From Phoronis australis (Eukaryota; Phoronida; Phoronidae): DNA of 64,000 nt. The stretch is taken from contig NMRA01000709.1 in assembly GCA_002633005.1 (NCBI GenBank), positions 78,037 through 142,036 on the forward strand. Direction: 5' to 3'. Below, one piece after another: positions 21,401 to 32,000 of this stretch (its first letter is position 1; every line of letters starts with the position of its first letter). A program made the position numbers and the translations under genes. Below the pieces are notes generated by a model, which did not search any database, was not told the origin of the DNA, and saw nothing but the letters and a program-made list of their open reading frames with translations.

Positions 21401-23476
21401 TCCTTGTGCGACTACGCATCAATTGTTGATGTTTATCTCTGATTCTTACCTTTCTATGCGAAGCATTTCGCTTGTAGCCGCTTTAATAAAACATCAAAAC
21501 ACCAACAATAGCCTTCGTGTGGTATTAATCAGAAGTCTTGCACTTTTGTCATCACTTTGGGTCTTACAGCATGCCTTCCGGGTTGATAAAACATTGTAAA
21601 AAAGCTTTGCAACATCTTTACTGTTGGTGAAATGTACAAACGCCTTGTTGATGACGTACACAGTGTATCAAAAAGGTCAGTCAAACATCTAGTCGGCAAC
21701 TTGACAAAAGGAGAAAAGTATCAAGCGAAATCCTTACAAATAATGTGCGAAAAAACTCAGTGGGCCTGCACGTGTGTTCATCGACCAACAGATGAAAGAA
21801 AACGATGAAACAACTGCCACAGAATTACAAGGGATGATAAGAGAGCTTTACCCCTTGGAGTAGATGCGAAACGCAAAGTATTGTGCTCTTACTCCAAACG
21901 AGTTGGAAGGCTCTAGCCTTGGTGCAAAACTGTTTACTAAATTAAATACACTACTTTGCGTCGATGTGGGTAAAAACTGATCAAATAAAATCTTCCTTGA
22001 GTAATCTAAATTATTTACTGGCGTTGCAAAAATTGGTTTTCTACCGTTATTCTGCTGCTAAAGTTGTGTGATATTTTGCGTCGGCTTTCGGCACAATGAA
22101 ATATTGCGTCACCTATTAGCCAGTTTCTTTTTCCCAGATTCTTCAATTATCAAATGTTCTCCCTCGAGGTTGCGTAAATGTTACAACAAAGGATCAGAAT
22201 TGGTTTCACTACATTTATAAGTTTGTAGAATTCTGATATCAGTCACCCGAATTTTAGAACAAATTTTGCTGGGATGTTGTCATCTCGTGGGAGATGTTGA
22301 AAAAAATCTGGAAGTGGCGCGTGTCACGAATGTACTCCTATCAAAACCATGACACACCTTTCTTTGCTACAAAAGGCGGACAATTACGCAATAAAATGAC
22401 GGATGTTTTTCGCTTAAATGGCTGTAATGGGCAAGGTGATTGTCAAGCGGCCCCCAGATTTTGCATGCACACCCGTCGGTCTTTAGCTCATGTTGATACA
22501 AGTTTCACAATGAGGTGAGGAGCGTAATTATCCGAGCTCTGTGCAATTTCGAGGTCTGTCGGAGCTCAATACACAGTGGCACCTTCCTGTAGTTTGATGA
22601 TAGTCTTCATACAGCTAGATGGCTAGATAAGAAGGCTCTAACTTTGAAACGATGTTTTGACCCTGAAAGAGACAACAAATTCAGAATGATGATGGATCAT
22701 GGCTGACACTATAACCGATCATATTCTTCTGTTTACATGAGCTCATGATCTTAATATCTGCTCTATTTTCAAACCACTGTTTATGTTGTTCCTAAAATAA
22801 ACTTTTGTTCTATTGCTGAACCAACATATTAAGAAATTGTAAAAAGTAAATAATTGTCTGTGGGAAAGTGCAATGTACTGCGTGATGAAGTGGTGATCGT
22901 GAGCAATAACAGATTAGCGCAAATGCGTGCTACTTGTTGAGCATTCCCCAGCATGAAAACACTTTAGGTTGTAAAACACTACATCTAGCATTGTATTCTG
23001 ATTTTTGTGCAAATTTTACTGTAACATTTCAAATTTCTTGGTTGTTGGTTTTTTTTTATGCGTAATGTATGTTTCCGCGGTATCATGTAATGTTTGATTT
23101 TACCACGCCATCAGCAATTCAACATAAAGTTGGTGTTATTTCACGCAATTTGTATTTGTAGGATGATTCAAATTTACCACCTTTCAATAGTTGAACAAAA
23201 GTTGATAAACCGATATCAAGACCGTAATGGCCACTGGTGAATGAACAGCGAACAGTTAAATGTTTGTTTGGCAAAAGTTCACCCGCTAAGTCATAAAATG
23301 GTAATTGCCGACCAAGGAAACGCGTAATTCGAATTGGTCATCTATGCTAGATGACCACTTTGTCGACTCAAGTGCCGACCGCAGAGGCAACTCAGTAGAC
23401 GGCTGCGAGCAGACCATTGTTCGGCTGCTGGTCAGGTAGATGACCTGTTGTCGAAAATTCGTAATGTGTGCTGTAT
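18435..23476. mobile_element. 5-kb TIR element with subterminal palindromes in a YLPM1 intron
   Basis: ATACAGCACACAT (18435-18447) is matched by its exact complement ATGTGTGCTGTAT (23464-23476), and the pairing extends inward through CACGAATTTT. Both ends carry palindromes: TTAGCCGACCGGTCGGCTAA (18477-18496) on the left, and two hairpins built on GGTCATCTA and GGTCA...TGACC (23336-23356 and about 23431-23446) on the right. Multiple GCCGAC/CCGACC motifs are found near both ends. No transposase frame was found in the 5 kb, so the element is non-autonomous or gutted. A foldback element sits just inside the left end. Confidence 0.65.
18683..19207. mobile_element. Compact foldback element of the GCGGAAC/GTTCCGC family
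   Basis: The two halves are near-perfect inverted copies from TAAGGCGA (18683) to TCGCCTTA (19207). Each half carries a GTGCGGAACGGTTCCGCAC-like palindrome or its decayed form, the phrase GGGCCATAAAAATGGTATG or its partner, and an internal smaller inverted repeat of GCGGAATATTCCGC motifs. The same terminal sequence bounds the large foldback at 47082-56649. Apparent open frames on both strands encode identical peptides only because the DNA is palindromic. Confidence 0.85.
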
Positions 23477-25179
23477 AATAATTCATTTTGATAACAATAC
23501 AACGTAAAGTTTGCACTTTACAAAGTTAGTGATATGCACACAAAAGGACCTTTCGCATTACTTGGGACTAGTATTTTTTCACGACCGCAAGAATTTTAAT
23601 CCCAATGTGCAAGGTGATTTAAAACAGTCTGTTTGTTATGGTATTTAAGTTAGTACGCTCTAAAAGACCGGACTAGCAAGTGTACCAAAGTTGGTCCAAT
23701 TACATAAGCGCAATGCAAAAAGTTTGGTCCGGACTATTTTGCTCTACCGTACTAACTTATCTCTCCTGCTTCACACCAGTGTGGAGTTCTTCCCGTCAGG
23801 TATTAGCCAGGATACTGATATTTGCTGTCGAAAACCCGGAGATTTGTCATGATTTGCGAGACATATAGTGCGGAGGCGGGGAGGTCGATAGGGGTGGGGG
23901 GAATGGTCGCGAGATTTTTAAACCAGTCGCAGGACATTTAAACAGGTCGTAAGTGCGGCCAAACCGGTTGATGCAACATGTTAAAAGGACAAAATTTCCC
24001 AGACACGGAAAACAGTCTAGTTCCTCAAAAAATTGCACCTATATCCTTCATTGTTGGCAAATGTAAACACTACATATGTCGTCACTTATTTGATTGAGAT
24101 TTTTGAGACTCTTAACACACAACAGATGATTCAGTTGTTAAGTTTCAGGCAATTGTTAATTTACCATGAATGAGCAAATTGCATGTCAATTCAGACAAAG
24201 TAATCTAATGACTTTTCAAAATCCTGAGTTTTGTACTAACTTTAAAGGTATTTAGCTGTAAAATAAAAACAATTCACACGGCTCAATTCATAACTCATTA
24301 CCTTATGGTCAGGTAGGACCTTTAGCCAAATATTTACAAACCAATTTTCTGATAGTAGAAATTTCGTTGAATTAAATTTTCTTCTTTATTCCAGTCTGCC
24401 ATGATCAGTAAAATTTAGTAAAAAGGAGAGGTACATTCATAGCAAAACAACAAGATCAATTGCATGCGTAAATTTCTTATGATGTTAGTGTTCAAGACAA
24501 ATTCTCAAAAACACTTTTTTCCAAATTAGCATTTTGTTTTCATATAAATCCTATTTGTAATAGCCCTCATGCCAAAGTGAAACATTTAAAAAACAATTCC
24601 TAAAGCGTTTTTGAAAATGGCGCATAAGGCATCCTGGTACCTGAAAGTTTCATATGAATCCGACCAGCCATTTCTGAGATACGATATTACGAAGTAAGAC
24701 AAATTTGGAATTTTTCCAAGATCTTGCCTAAACAGCAGAATTACAAAAACGGCTGTAAATAACTTTCAAAAATAGGGTAAGAAATACCAAAACAGTAATC
24801 ACTTTTCACTAACTTGTTCTCCAAAGTGACGTACACTGGCTCCCTGCCACTCAAACCACCAGTGGCTCACAGTTGAAGGTCCACTATGTCTGTTGCACTC
24901 TATAACCTGATTCCAAACCATCATATGCGATACACAATAGGATACATAATGAAACGAGATATGGGTCTCGCACTCAGTGACAAACAGTGGCACCGGTTTA
25001 TGCATCAAATCAAACCTGTTTACATGCTGTACTTTTAATAACATGTTTTAGGGATGAAACTACTATGTCTCATCAGGTATGTATCAGAGTTGACATTACC
25101 ATTTGTCCTTTCTTGTATGCAATAGAGCTGATGTTTGTATACCAAATGTGATTTGTGTTTGTATTTGTGCTGTTTGCAG
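23477..25179. other. Intronic stretch of YLPM1
   Basis: AT-rich, with a short G-rich patch (23870-23910) on the plus strand. No transposon ends, RNA genes or coding frames could be supported. It ends in a typical acceptor (GTGCTGTTTGCAG). Confidence 0.45.
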
Positions 25180-26716
25180 ATCATCCCAACCGAGATCAGT
25201 ACATTCAGTATGAACAGCAATGGAAGCAATATGAGGTGCAGATGGAGAACAAGAGGAAGGAGATAGATGGCAAGAAGAATAAGATTCTGGAAGTGGAAGA
25301 GCAGAAAGAACAGAACACATCTCAGGTGGCTGGATGGAGCAGTGTTGGCAGTGCTGTTGAAAATGCCAGTGGTAAAGAGCCCAGTTGGGGGTATGCAGCT
25401 CCACGAGGACCCCAGGCAAATGCACCTCGTCCACATCATGAGAGTCCTCAAGCGTGCTTTGAAGCATCTAATCAAGGTCCTCGTTTTCCTGGCCCACATG
25501 ACAGCCGGTTTGAGGGTCCGCGTTCATTCAATAACGGCTCAGACGGTAGCCAAGGGCATTCACAGTTTGGGCCCAGAGGTCAGATAGGTGGACCTCGCGG
25601 GCCACGGCCAGGAATAGCTGGAACTACTAGTGCTGGTGACGCAGGTGAGGATGTGAAAGGTCCTCCTTCCTTGTTCGATTCACCAAGTCAGAAGCCTTTG
25701 GGAGGTCCACGAAATCAAACACCTAGTTCTGGGCCTGGGGGTTCAAGACCTGGCATGGAGCAAAGAGGGCTGAGGCCAGGGATGCAGCCACGAGGAATTA
25801 GACCTAGTGTGGACCCAAGAGGCTTTCGTCCTGGAATGGAGCCAAGAGGGCCCAGGTCATTGTTAGGGCCTCACGGACTCCGTCCAGGTGTTGAAAATAG
25901 GATGACCATACCTGGCATGGAGCCTGGGGGGCCTAGACCACCAGGTATGCAGCAAAGGGACCAAATACTTGGTATGGAACCTAGAGGTCCCAGACCAGGG
26001 ACTGAACCCAGAGAACCTAGATCTGGCATGGAGCCAAGAGGTCCTAGACCTGGCATGGAGCAAATGAGTTCTAGGCCTTTGATTGAGCCAAGAGGTCCTA
26101 GACCTGGCCTGGAGCCACGAGGCCCAAGGCCTTTGATGGTGCCAAGAGGCCCTAGACTTGGCCTCGAGCCAAGAGGCCCTAGACCTGGGCTTGAGCCAAG
26201 AGGTCCACGGCCTTTGATGGAGCCAAGAGGTCCTAAACCTGGCATGGAACCAAGAGGTCCTAGGTCGGTGATGGAGCAGAGAGGTCTTAGGCCAGGGATG
26301 GAGCAGAGAGGTCTTAGGCCGGGGATGACGCATAGAGGTCCCAGGCCATTGATGGAGCATAGAGGTCCTAGGCCCAGGATGGAGCATAGAGGTCCTAGGC
26401 CGGGGATGGAACAGAGAGGTCCTAGGCCAGGAATGAACCTGAGAGGACCAAGACCAGCTATTGGGAACAGAGACCTGTGGTCAGGTAGTGAAAATCAAGG
26501 TCCCAGGCCCAAAAGTCCAACTGCAGTTGGTGGCCTGCAGGCAACTGGTGTAGGGCAAAGTAAGCCTATGTCACTGTTTGAAATTGATGTTAAAGAACCT
26601 TCATCAACTGATACTGCAGGTCAAAGTCAGCAAAAAACAGCAAGCAAAACTGAGTCAATGACAACCCAGGCAGAGCAGGACTCAGCAACATCGGATTCCA
26701 ACAGTGCAAGCAATAG
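25180..26716 (+). CDS. YLPM1: YLPM1 orthologue, large exon with Arg-Gly-Pro nonapeptide repeats
   Basis: This 1537-bp exon starts after TTTGCAG and joins in frame to the previous exon. It opens with HPNRDQYIQYEQQWKQYEVQ, the counterpart of the vertebrate YLPM1 helix with L-Q-E-Y-E-K-Q-W-K. A low-complexity Gly/Pro/Arg region follows (GPRFPGPHDSRFEGPRSF resembles the vertebrate GPRFDGPRRF block), then about 28 nine-residue repeats of the type RGPRPGMEP, and a Ser/Thr/Gln-rich tail ending SDSNSASN. The best donor is AATAG|GTGTGT at 26717, leaving phase 2 and completed by C of the next exon (Ser). The frame stays open to 26804, so an intron-retaining form would add about 29 residues, mostly hydrophobic. 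The region is predicted to be disordered. Arg-Gly-rich composition suggests RNA binding; that is inference. Confidence 0.88.
25734..26490 (+). repeat. 27-bp coding minisatellite (nonapeptide RGPRPGMEP)
   Basis: About 28 units of 27 bp lie head to tail within the large YLPM1 exon, with one unit of 30 bp (GGPRPPGMQQ). Units alternate between PGMEP, PLMEP, PGLEP and PGMEQ endings, and the final units use MEH and MEQ. Runs of identical neighbours (for example the MEQ/RGL and MEH units near 26260-26400) suggest recent local duplication or gene conversion. No unit shift breaks the reading frame. Confidence 0.9.
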
Positions 26717-27446
26717 GTGTGTATTGAGAATGAGAATCTTGCTTTTGTTTTATAACTGTATTTTGTCTTATGAAATAGTTTTTGGTATTTTTGATTGTAT
26801 TTAAAGTTGTGAATGTTATTTCCTGTTGAGGAATGTCCTTTTAGTCAGTTCATATTGCAGAAATTTCACTTCTATTGCAACTTTCTGTGTTCCAAAGTGG
26901 AGGAGACTATCCTAGTGTGAGGACTTTGTACTGAACACTTCTCAAAGAATTTCTGAATGTAGTGAAAATATTCCAAGCCCCTGGTGTTAGCAAAATATTT
27001 GCATCAAAGTAGAAAGGAGCCCCTGAAAAAGAAAGATCATGTCAAATTCAGTTGTTTTATGGTCACATCTGCTGCAGTGGAGCTGGACATTATTTGTGAA
27101 ACTCAAAAGGGTGTTGCAGTTGTGCAAACTAATTGCCTGACCTGACCACAAGCTACCATTGTTGTTCTGTGTCTTTATTCATATAAATTAACAATTATTT
27201 AAGTTTCATTCCGTCAGGCATGTAAGTTGCAGTAAGTTAAGATTCAATAGACTGCAAGGTAAAAATCGCATTTTGGTGACTAAAAGTCAAAATCTATTTT
27301 GGGCTTTTATCCTCGTAATAACCCTTACTGTGATGCTATTCCATTACCATTATCAGCATAAGTTGAGTGCACTGCATACAAGTGCCAGTTTGCAATTTTA
27401 GGGTTGGCCAACCCTAGTATCTGTAATACAATCCTTTCACAGGTAG
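26717..27446. other. Intronic stretch of YLPM1
   Basis: Sequence between the large exon and a Kolobok-like element. No feature was recognised beyond the donor and a possible intron-retention stop at 26802-26804. Confidence 0.45.
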
Positions 27447-28175
27447 AGGAGAATGCCACAGAAACAGCATATTTTGTATCCATTTAGATCGAGTACTTTG
27501 ACTCGATAATAGCAAGTTCAGTTCTTCTACCTGACACCAGACGGCTGACGGAGATGCTGAAATTAGCCAATGATGTTATAGGTTCACACAGACTCTGCTC
27601 AGCAGTTCTCAAGACGCTTCCTGGTGTCAGCTTGTCGCTTAATTTCATCGTTTTATGCCAATAATCATCAAAATTTGATGTAAAACCCTAACAAATACCG
27701 TTTTTTACTTTGATTCATAGAAATTTTGAACGCACCATAGCCTACAAAGTTCGGTAAGCTAACTTACCGAGGTCTGTCGTGGGAAGTTTGGAGTCTGTTG
27801 GGTGTAAAAATTAGAATAGAGACAGGAGAGCATAGCCATGTGTTGTAAGTTTAGACTTGCGAATTTTTTCAATTCTAAATACAAAATGCTCTTTATAACC
27901 CAGTGCCTCAGTACCCGATCACGCCCGTTAATCGCGACCAGCGAACTGGAGACATTACAAACATAATTCAGCAAAGTTAGTTGGGTGCGAAAGTTGAAAA
28001 CTTAACTTCCAGTCAAGAAGACTAGACTAGTGAACTAAAGAAATAATGTGCACATGAATATTTTTGTGAATTCGCTGTGAAATTGCAAATCTAATGGTTG
28101 ATGGGGCCCCGAAGCCAGGTTCCCCTCTCTGCAGAACCGTCCAGTGAAAAGGTTTACAATAACAGTGATTTGAAT

Positions 28176-28189
28176 AATGTATATATATA

Positions 28190-28224
<35 letters not shown>

Positions 28225-28235
28225 ATATATATATT
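28176..28235. repeat. TA/TATATG microsatellite
   Basis: A (TA)n run, then repeats of TATATG, then (TA)n again, about 60 bp, inside the Kolobok-like copy. Confidence 0.9.
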
Positions 28236-28494
28236 CTAAAAATTCCCCTAACATCTGACCATAGCATATAGAATCAAGTTATTGTTTCAGAACAGCTTTC
28301 TGGCAGCAAACACTGAATTAGCTTGCGCTCACAAGGGGGTCAATTACTTTTACTGTATGAGTTATACATTGTTGACTTATCAATACATTTGCTCTCACAA
28401 ATATTCCTAAGGCATTAGAAATTGTTTCCTCTCAGATAGACTTTGACACTTTGTTTCACTTTTTAAATAAACATTGGTTAGGGATTTTGAAACA

Positions 28495-28674
28495 GAACAA
28501 TGCCAGCCACAGACATGGAGGTACTTAATGGCCTCATGCAGCGTACTTTTCATTCTATACTGCCAATTTCCACTTGCGAAGCATTTCGTATTCTCGAAGA
28601 AATCGAAAAAACAATATACCCGCTTTCCTCGCAGCTTCATGCTTCGCACAAGTGGGAACGATGCGCCACGCCAT
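28495..28674 (-). pseudogene. THAP-like domain relic in Kolobok-like copy 1
   Basis: The minus strand reads MAWRIVPTC, then ARKAGILFFRFLREYEMLRK and W, then (after stops and a frameshift) AIKYLHVCGWHC. The order C/R-x4-C, FFRF, a Trp, and VCG-x-H resembles the C2CH THAP finger. The first Cys is Arg here but Cys in the other copy, so the finger is broken. Confidence 0.5.
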
Positions 28675-28971
28675 AACAGCACACTCTAAGCTGAAGAACT
28701 GCTGACGTCGCTGCATTGTGTACACAACTTCCTCACAGATTAACACGACACCTTTCAGCTGTATACTAGGTGATGTGGACATAGTCCATTTAAGATGGTA
28801 ATAAAACCTAATTAGCTCGGGTGGCATTCTCCTTTAAGGGTTTTATGGGAGTAAAAGGGCAAATGTTGTTTAATTTTTAACAGGCTGGACAGGATGATAT
28901 ACAGCTTAATCTAGTAAAGTCTTTTCTTAACACATGATTTAGTTGTGAATAATTTGTTTATTACATTGCAG

Positions 28972-29026
28972 CACAACTAAGTTAGAAGGGAAGGACACAA
29001 GACCTGCAAAACCTGAAGAAAAAGCG
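28972..29026 (+). CDS. YLPM1: YLPM1 orthologue, short Lys/Glu-rich exon
   Basis: A 55-bp exon between the acceptor TTACATTGCAG (ending 28971) and a GT at 29027. Its first base completes the Ser codon left open by the large exon, and 18 codons follow (TTKLEGKDTRPAKPEEKA), ending in phase 0, exactly the phase needed by the next exon. The segment has no domain and no specific match I can claim. Support comes from splice sites, phase on both sides and hydrophilic composition like its neighbours. The donor (AAGCG|GTATCA) is weaker than the others. Confidence 0.65.
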
Positions 29027-29289
29027 GTATCAATTGTTTTGTCATTGACTTGATGTGCCATTTATTAACCTGAACATAATGTGAAGCTTTCATCAGATTT
29101 AGTCGGCTAATAACGTAAATCCGTTAATATTGTAGACTGTAAATTATTTTAAAATCTGTTGGGGTTCAAATCGAGCTGGTTGTCTTGAAATCGATTCATC
29201 GTGAAACTCGTGGTGTTTTCTAATCGATTTATCTACAGTACTTGCCAGAGGTATTCCGACAAAACAACCTGTCCTGATGACTGCGCTGA

Positions 29290-31130
29290 GGGTGAATTCA
29301 TCGTCCGAATAGGTTTCACTCATGATGGAGAGTGAAGTCCAATTAACAGGAAAGATAGAAAGCTGGCTTAGCCATTCTGTAATTAGAATTTATCGTCAGT
29401 AGTCTTCTGTCAGAACACGAATTAACAAGAAAGTTAGGTAGGTTGCTAAGGTATTCTATAATTAGAATTCATTGTCGGACTAATCTTCCCTAATGACTGA
29501 GACTGAAGAAGAATTAACAGGAAAGGTAGATAGGTCTCTAAGCTATTTTGTAATTAGAATTCTTATTTCATTGCTGGACTAAGCTTCCCTAATGACTGAG
29601 ATTGAAGACGAATCAACAGGAAAGATAGACAGGTTGCCGCTAAGCTATTCTGTAATTATGCGCCCACATATTTATATGTGGACGCATTATGCCGTCATCT
29701 CTGTCCGTCCGTCCGTCCGTCCGGGCGGCGTCCGTCCGGCGTCCGGCGTCTGGCGTCCGGCGTCCGCTGCTCTATCTCCAAAACCCTTTGACATACGTTC
29801 ATGAAATTTGGCACATATGTTCCATTTATGAATGGGACGGCATATGCGAACTTTCGGACGGATTCGACTACCGGTGTGCCCCCTAGTGGCAATTTTAGTT
29901 TTTTACGCTTACCTTTGTATCTTCAAAAGTCCTGAACGGATTTTCATGAAATTTGGTATGTAGGCACCTATTAGTGAGATGACGCTATCCTACTGTTTTC
30001 AGATGGATTCGACGTAGTTTGCGCCACCTAGTGGCCATTTTTACTGTTTTCGAGTCTGTATTTTTGCGTCCACCCCTCTATCAACCAAACCGCTCAAAGG
30101 ATGATTGTGAAAATTGGCGTGTATGTGCTTACTATAAGGAAGACAGCTGACAATGATTTTCAGACGATTTGGACTACTGTGGCGCCTCCTAGTGGCAGTT
30201 TTGTTTTTTTGCGCCCATGGCTGTATCTCCCAAACCGTTTGCAGGATCTTTACTAAATTTAGCAAGTGTATTTATGTGATGTTGACAACGGACGATGACG
30301 ACTTTAGGATGATTCTGATTACCGGTATGCCTCTAGTGGCAATTTTAGTATTTGCCTCTAGTGGCAATTTTAGTATTTTACATTGACCTCTGTATTTTCA
30401 TAGGTCTTTAGGTGTATACTTTGTGTTACTTCGTGACTGTGAAGGAAAAGTTCCAAGTAGAAATTTGTTTCTGGCATTCTAATGCTGTGCTAATCTCGTA
30501 TGTTGGTAAATTTGTTTTTAATTCTATGTTTCTGTGGTGCTTTAAGCAACTGGTGTATAGGATGTGCTTGTATTATGAAGATTACTCACATTTTGCCCCT
30601 AGCCTATTGAGGAGACAATGACCATGCCTTTCCATTTTGCAAAGTATGCCCTCTACTGGCCACTTTATGGTACCAATAAACAACCCTAGAAGGATACCGT
30701 ATGCGGTGCAATTGTGGGCGCATTTCAACGCTCCGCGTTGCTCTTGTTAGAATTTATTGTCAGACTAATCTTCCCTGACTGAGATTGAAGACGAGTCAAC
30801 AGGAAAGGTAGATAGGTCTCTAATCTATTCTGTAATTAGAATTCTTATTTCATTGTTGGACTAAGCTTCCCTAATGACTGAGATTGAAGACGAATCAACA
30901 GGAAAGATAGATAGGTTTCTAAGCTATTCTGTAATTAGAATTAATTGTCAGAGTAATCTCTAATGACAGATTGAAGATGAATGAACAGGAAAGATAGGTT
31001 GCTAAGCTGTTCTGTAATTAGGATTCCTTATCGGACTAATTTTCCCTAATGACTGAGATTGAAGACGAATGAACAGGAAAGGTATTAGATGATAGGTCAA
31101 CAGGAAAGATAGGAAGATGGCTAAGCCGAT
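29290..31130 (+). repeat. Minisatellite of about 110-bp units, split by an insertion
   Basis: Units share GACTAATCTTCCCTAATGAC, then TGAGATTGAAGACGAATCAACAGGAAAGATAG and CTAAGCTATTCTGTAATTAG. Several occupy 29290-29658 and several more 30747-31130; the 1088-bp hairpin-headed repeat (29659-30746) interrupts one unit. The units vary in length and in the TTATTTCATTG insertion, indicating an old array. Confidence 0.75.
29659..30746 (+). mobile_element. Hairpin-headed dispersed repeat, copy 2, with TTA duplication
   Basis: The sequence starts TGCGCCCACATATTTATATG, forming a hairpin with the following TGGACGCA, and ends GCGTTGCTCTTG. Because the host minisatellite supplies the empty site (GTAATTAGAATT), TTA is seen to be duplicated at 29656-29658 and 30747-30749. 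A GTCC-rich microsatellite lies near 29700-29765. The body holds about five diverged modules built on CTAGTGGCAATTTTAG and CATGAAATTTGG. There are no terminal inverted repeats and no frame. Confidence 0.7.
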
Positions 31131-31322
31131 ATAGTCATTAACAGCCATTTTGTTGTTAAGGATATCTCAAACCTTATTCACAGAAACTGACTTTTCACAT
31201 TTTATGCTCCTCTAGCAAAATACCGTCATTCTGGGGAAACATCAAATACGAAATATATACCATGTAGAGACTTGATTTCTAATTTCTATATATTATGTAT
31301 ATGTATATGTATATGTATGGCG

Positions 31323-31860
31323 GTTGAGTGTCATAACACAGAATAGGTTAATTTGCTATAAGAGCTTGAATTATGAGCATTTTAGAAAAAGATGGATTAT
31401 CCATAATGATGTTAAGACCGTTAAGCCAGTAGATAGCTTTTCATTAATTATATATTACCAAAAGCATAAAACTAAAGATCTTGTTGTTAACATCATTATG
31501 TGCTCTAAGCCAAAACTGACTTGATTTATCAGTTCAATTGCTCCCACAATGAATGTATTCGTTCGAACACTAATTGCTCAAGGTATTTGGTTATACAAGT
31601 TGCACTTTAGCTCGCGGGTTATCTATGCATTTTCAAAATGGATCAATTAAAGATCACTTTCAAACACTCCACAAACACAAAATTTCTCGTTCAGATAGTG
31701 GTTGACAATACCATCGTCAGGTATTTCGAACGTGACTCCTTTCGTTTGAAAATACTCGAAGCTTTAATAATAAAAACTGAAACTCCTGACATAAATTCCC
31801 AAGATACTAGGTTCCATCGTACCTTGTCGTTATATAAATAATGTCCATAAGTTGTAACAG
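31323..31860 (+). mobile_element. 3' fragment of a Penelope-like retroelement with GIY-YIG region
   Basis: Plus-strand pieces in two frames read TKDLVVNIIMCSKPKLT, then DLIYQFNCSHNECI, then after a frameshift LSMHFQNGSIKDHF, and finally RLKILEALIIKTETPDINSQ followed by FHRTLSLYK and a stop near 31841. This is the order found at the C-terminus of Penelope-like elements: the end of the reverse transcriptase, a linker, a Cys-containing GIY-YIG-type nuclease, and a terminal helix. Frame breaks show it is dead. Most of the reverse transcriptase is absent (5' truncation). Confidence 0.65.
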
Positions 31861-31892
31861 ATATGTATTTTTTATTAAATCATCAAGAGATA

Positions 31893-31958
31893 ATGCAGTG
31901 GCCACCTAGGTAGGCCCAGCAACAAGTAATGTTGGGCCTAGCTAGGTGGCCGCTGCAT
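31893..31958 (+). other. 26-bp stem hairpin downstream of the Penelope-like fragment
   Basis: The arm 31893-31918 (ATGCAGTGGCCACCTAG...) pairs with 31933-31958 (...CTAGGTGGCCGCTGCAT), with one G-U and one mismatch, around a 14-nt loop. It lies about 50 bp after the stop codon and just before a CTGATGA...GAAAC motif. Confidence 0.8.
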
Positions 31959-31966
31959 TCTCTCTT

Positions 31967-32000
31967 CTGATGATGGTGTTTGAATAAATGACACCGAAAC
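31967..32000 (+). ncRNA. Possible hammerhead-ribozyme core (incomplete)
   Basis: CTGATGA (31967-31973) is followed by GGTGT...ACACC able to form stem II, then GAAAC (31996-32000). This is the catalytic-core order of hammerhead ribozymes, which are known from Penelope-like elements. I could not find a convincing stem I, and stem III would be minimal (ACA/TGT), so activity is doubtful. Confidence 0.35.

Larger units (their letters stand above)
27447..28833 (-). mobile_element. Kolobok-like TTAA element, copy 1
   Basis: Termini AGGAGAATGCCAC (from 27447) and GTGGCATTCTCCT (to 28833) are inverted repeats. The right flank is TTAA (28834-28837); the left flank is GTAG, a likely decayed TTAA. It is an inverted copy of the element at 58533-60156: both share the ATTTAGATCGAGTA segment beside one end and the CGCTTTCCTCGCAGCT segment near the other. 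TTAA target duplication with AGG... ends fits the Kolobok superfamily, whose transposases can carry THAP domains; a THAP-like relic is present on the minus strand. Confidence 0.75.

Noticed and set aside
25863-26387. 174-codon open frame on the minus strand within the YLPM1 repeat exon
   Set aside because: It is a shadow of the 27-bp coding repeat on the plus strand; any period divisible by 3 without stops keeps the antisense frames open.
25734-26490. CRISPR-like array
   Set aside because: Units are contiguous 27-bp coding repeats without spacers, in a eukaryotic exon.
28555-28827. A working THAP protein on the minus strand
   Set aside because: The frame is open for 90 codons, but the first Cys ligand is Arg and stops and a frameshift follow; it is a relic.
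31967-32000. A complete functional hammerhead ribozyme
   Set aside because: Only the core motifs and stem II are seen; stem I does not pair and stem III is minimal. Listed as a possible core only.
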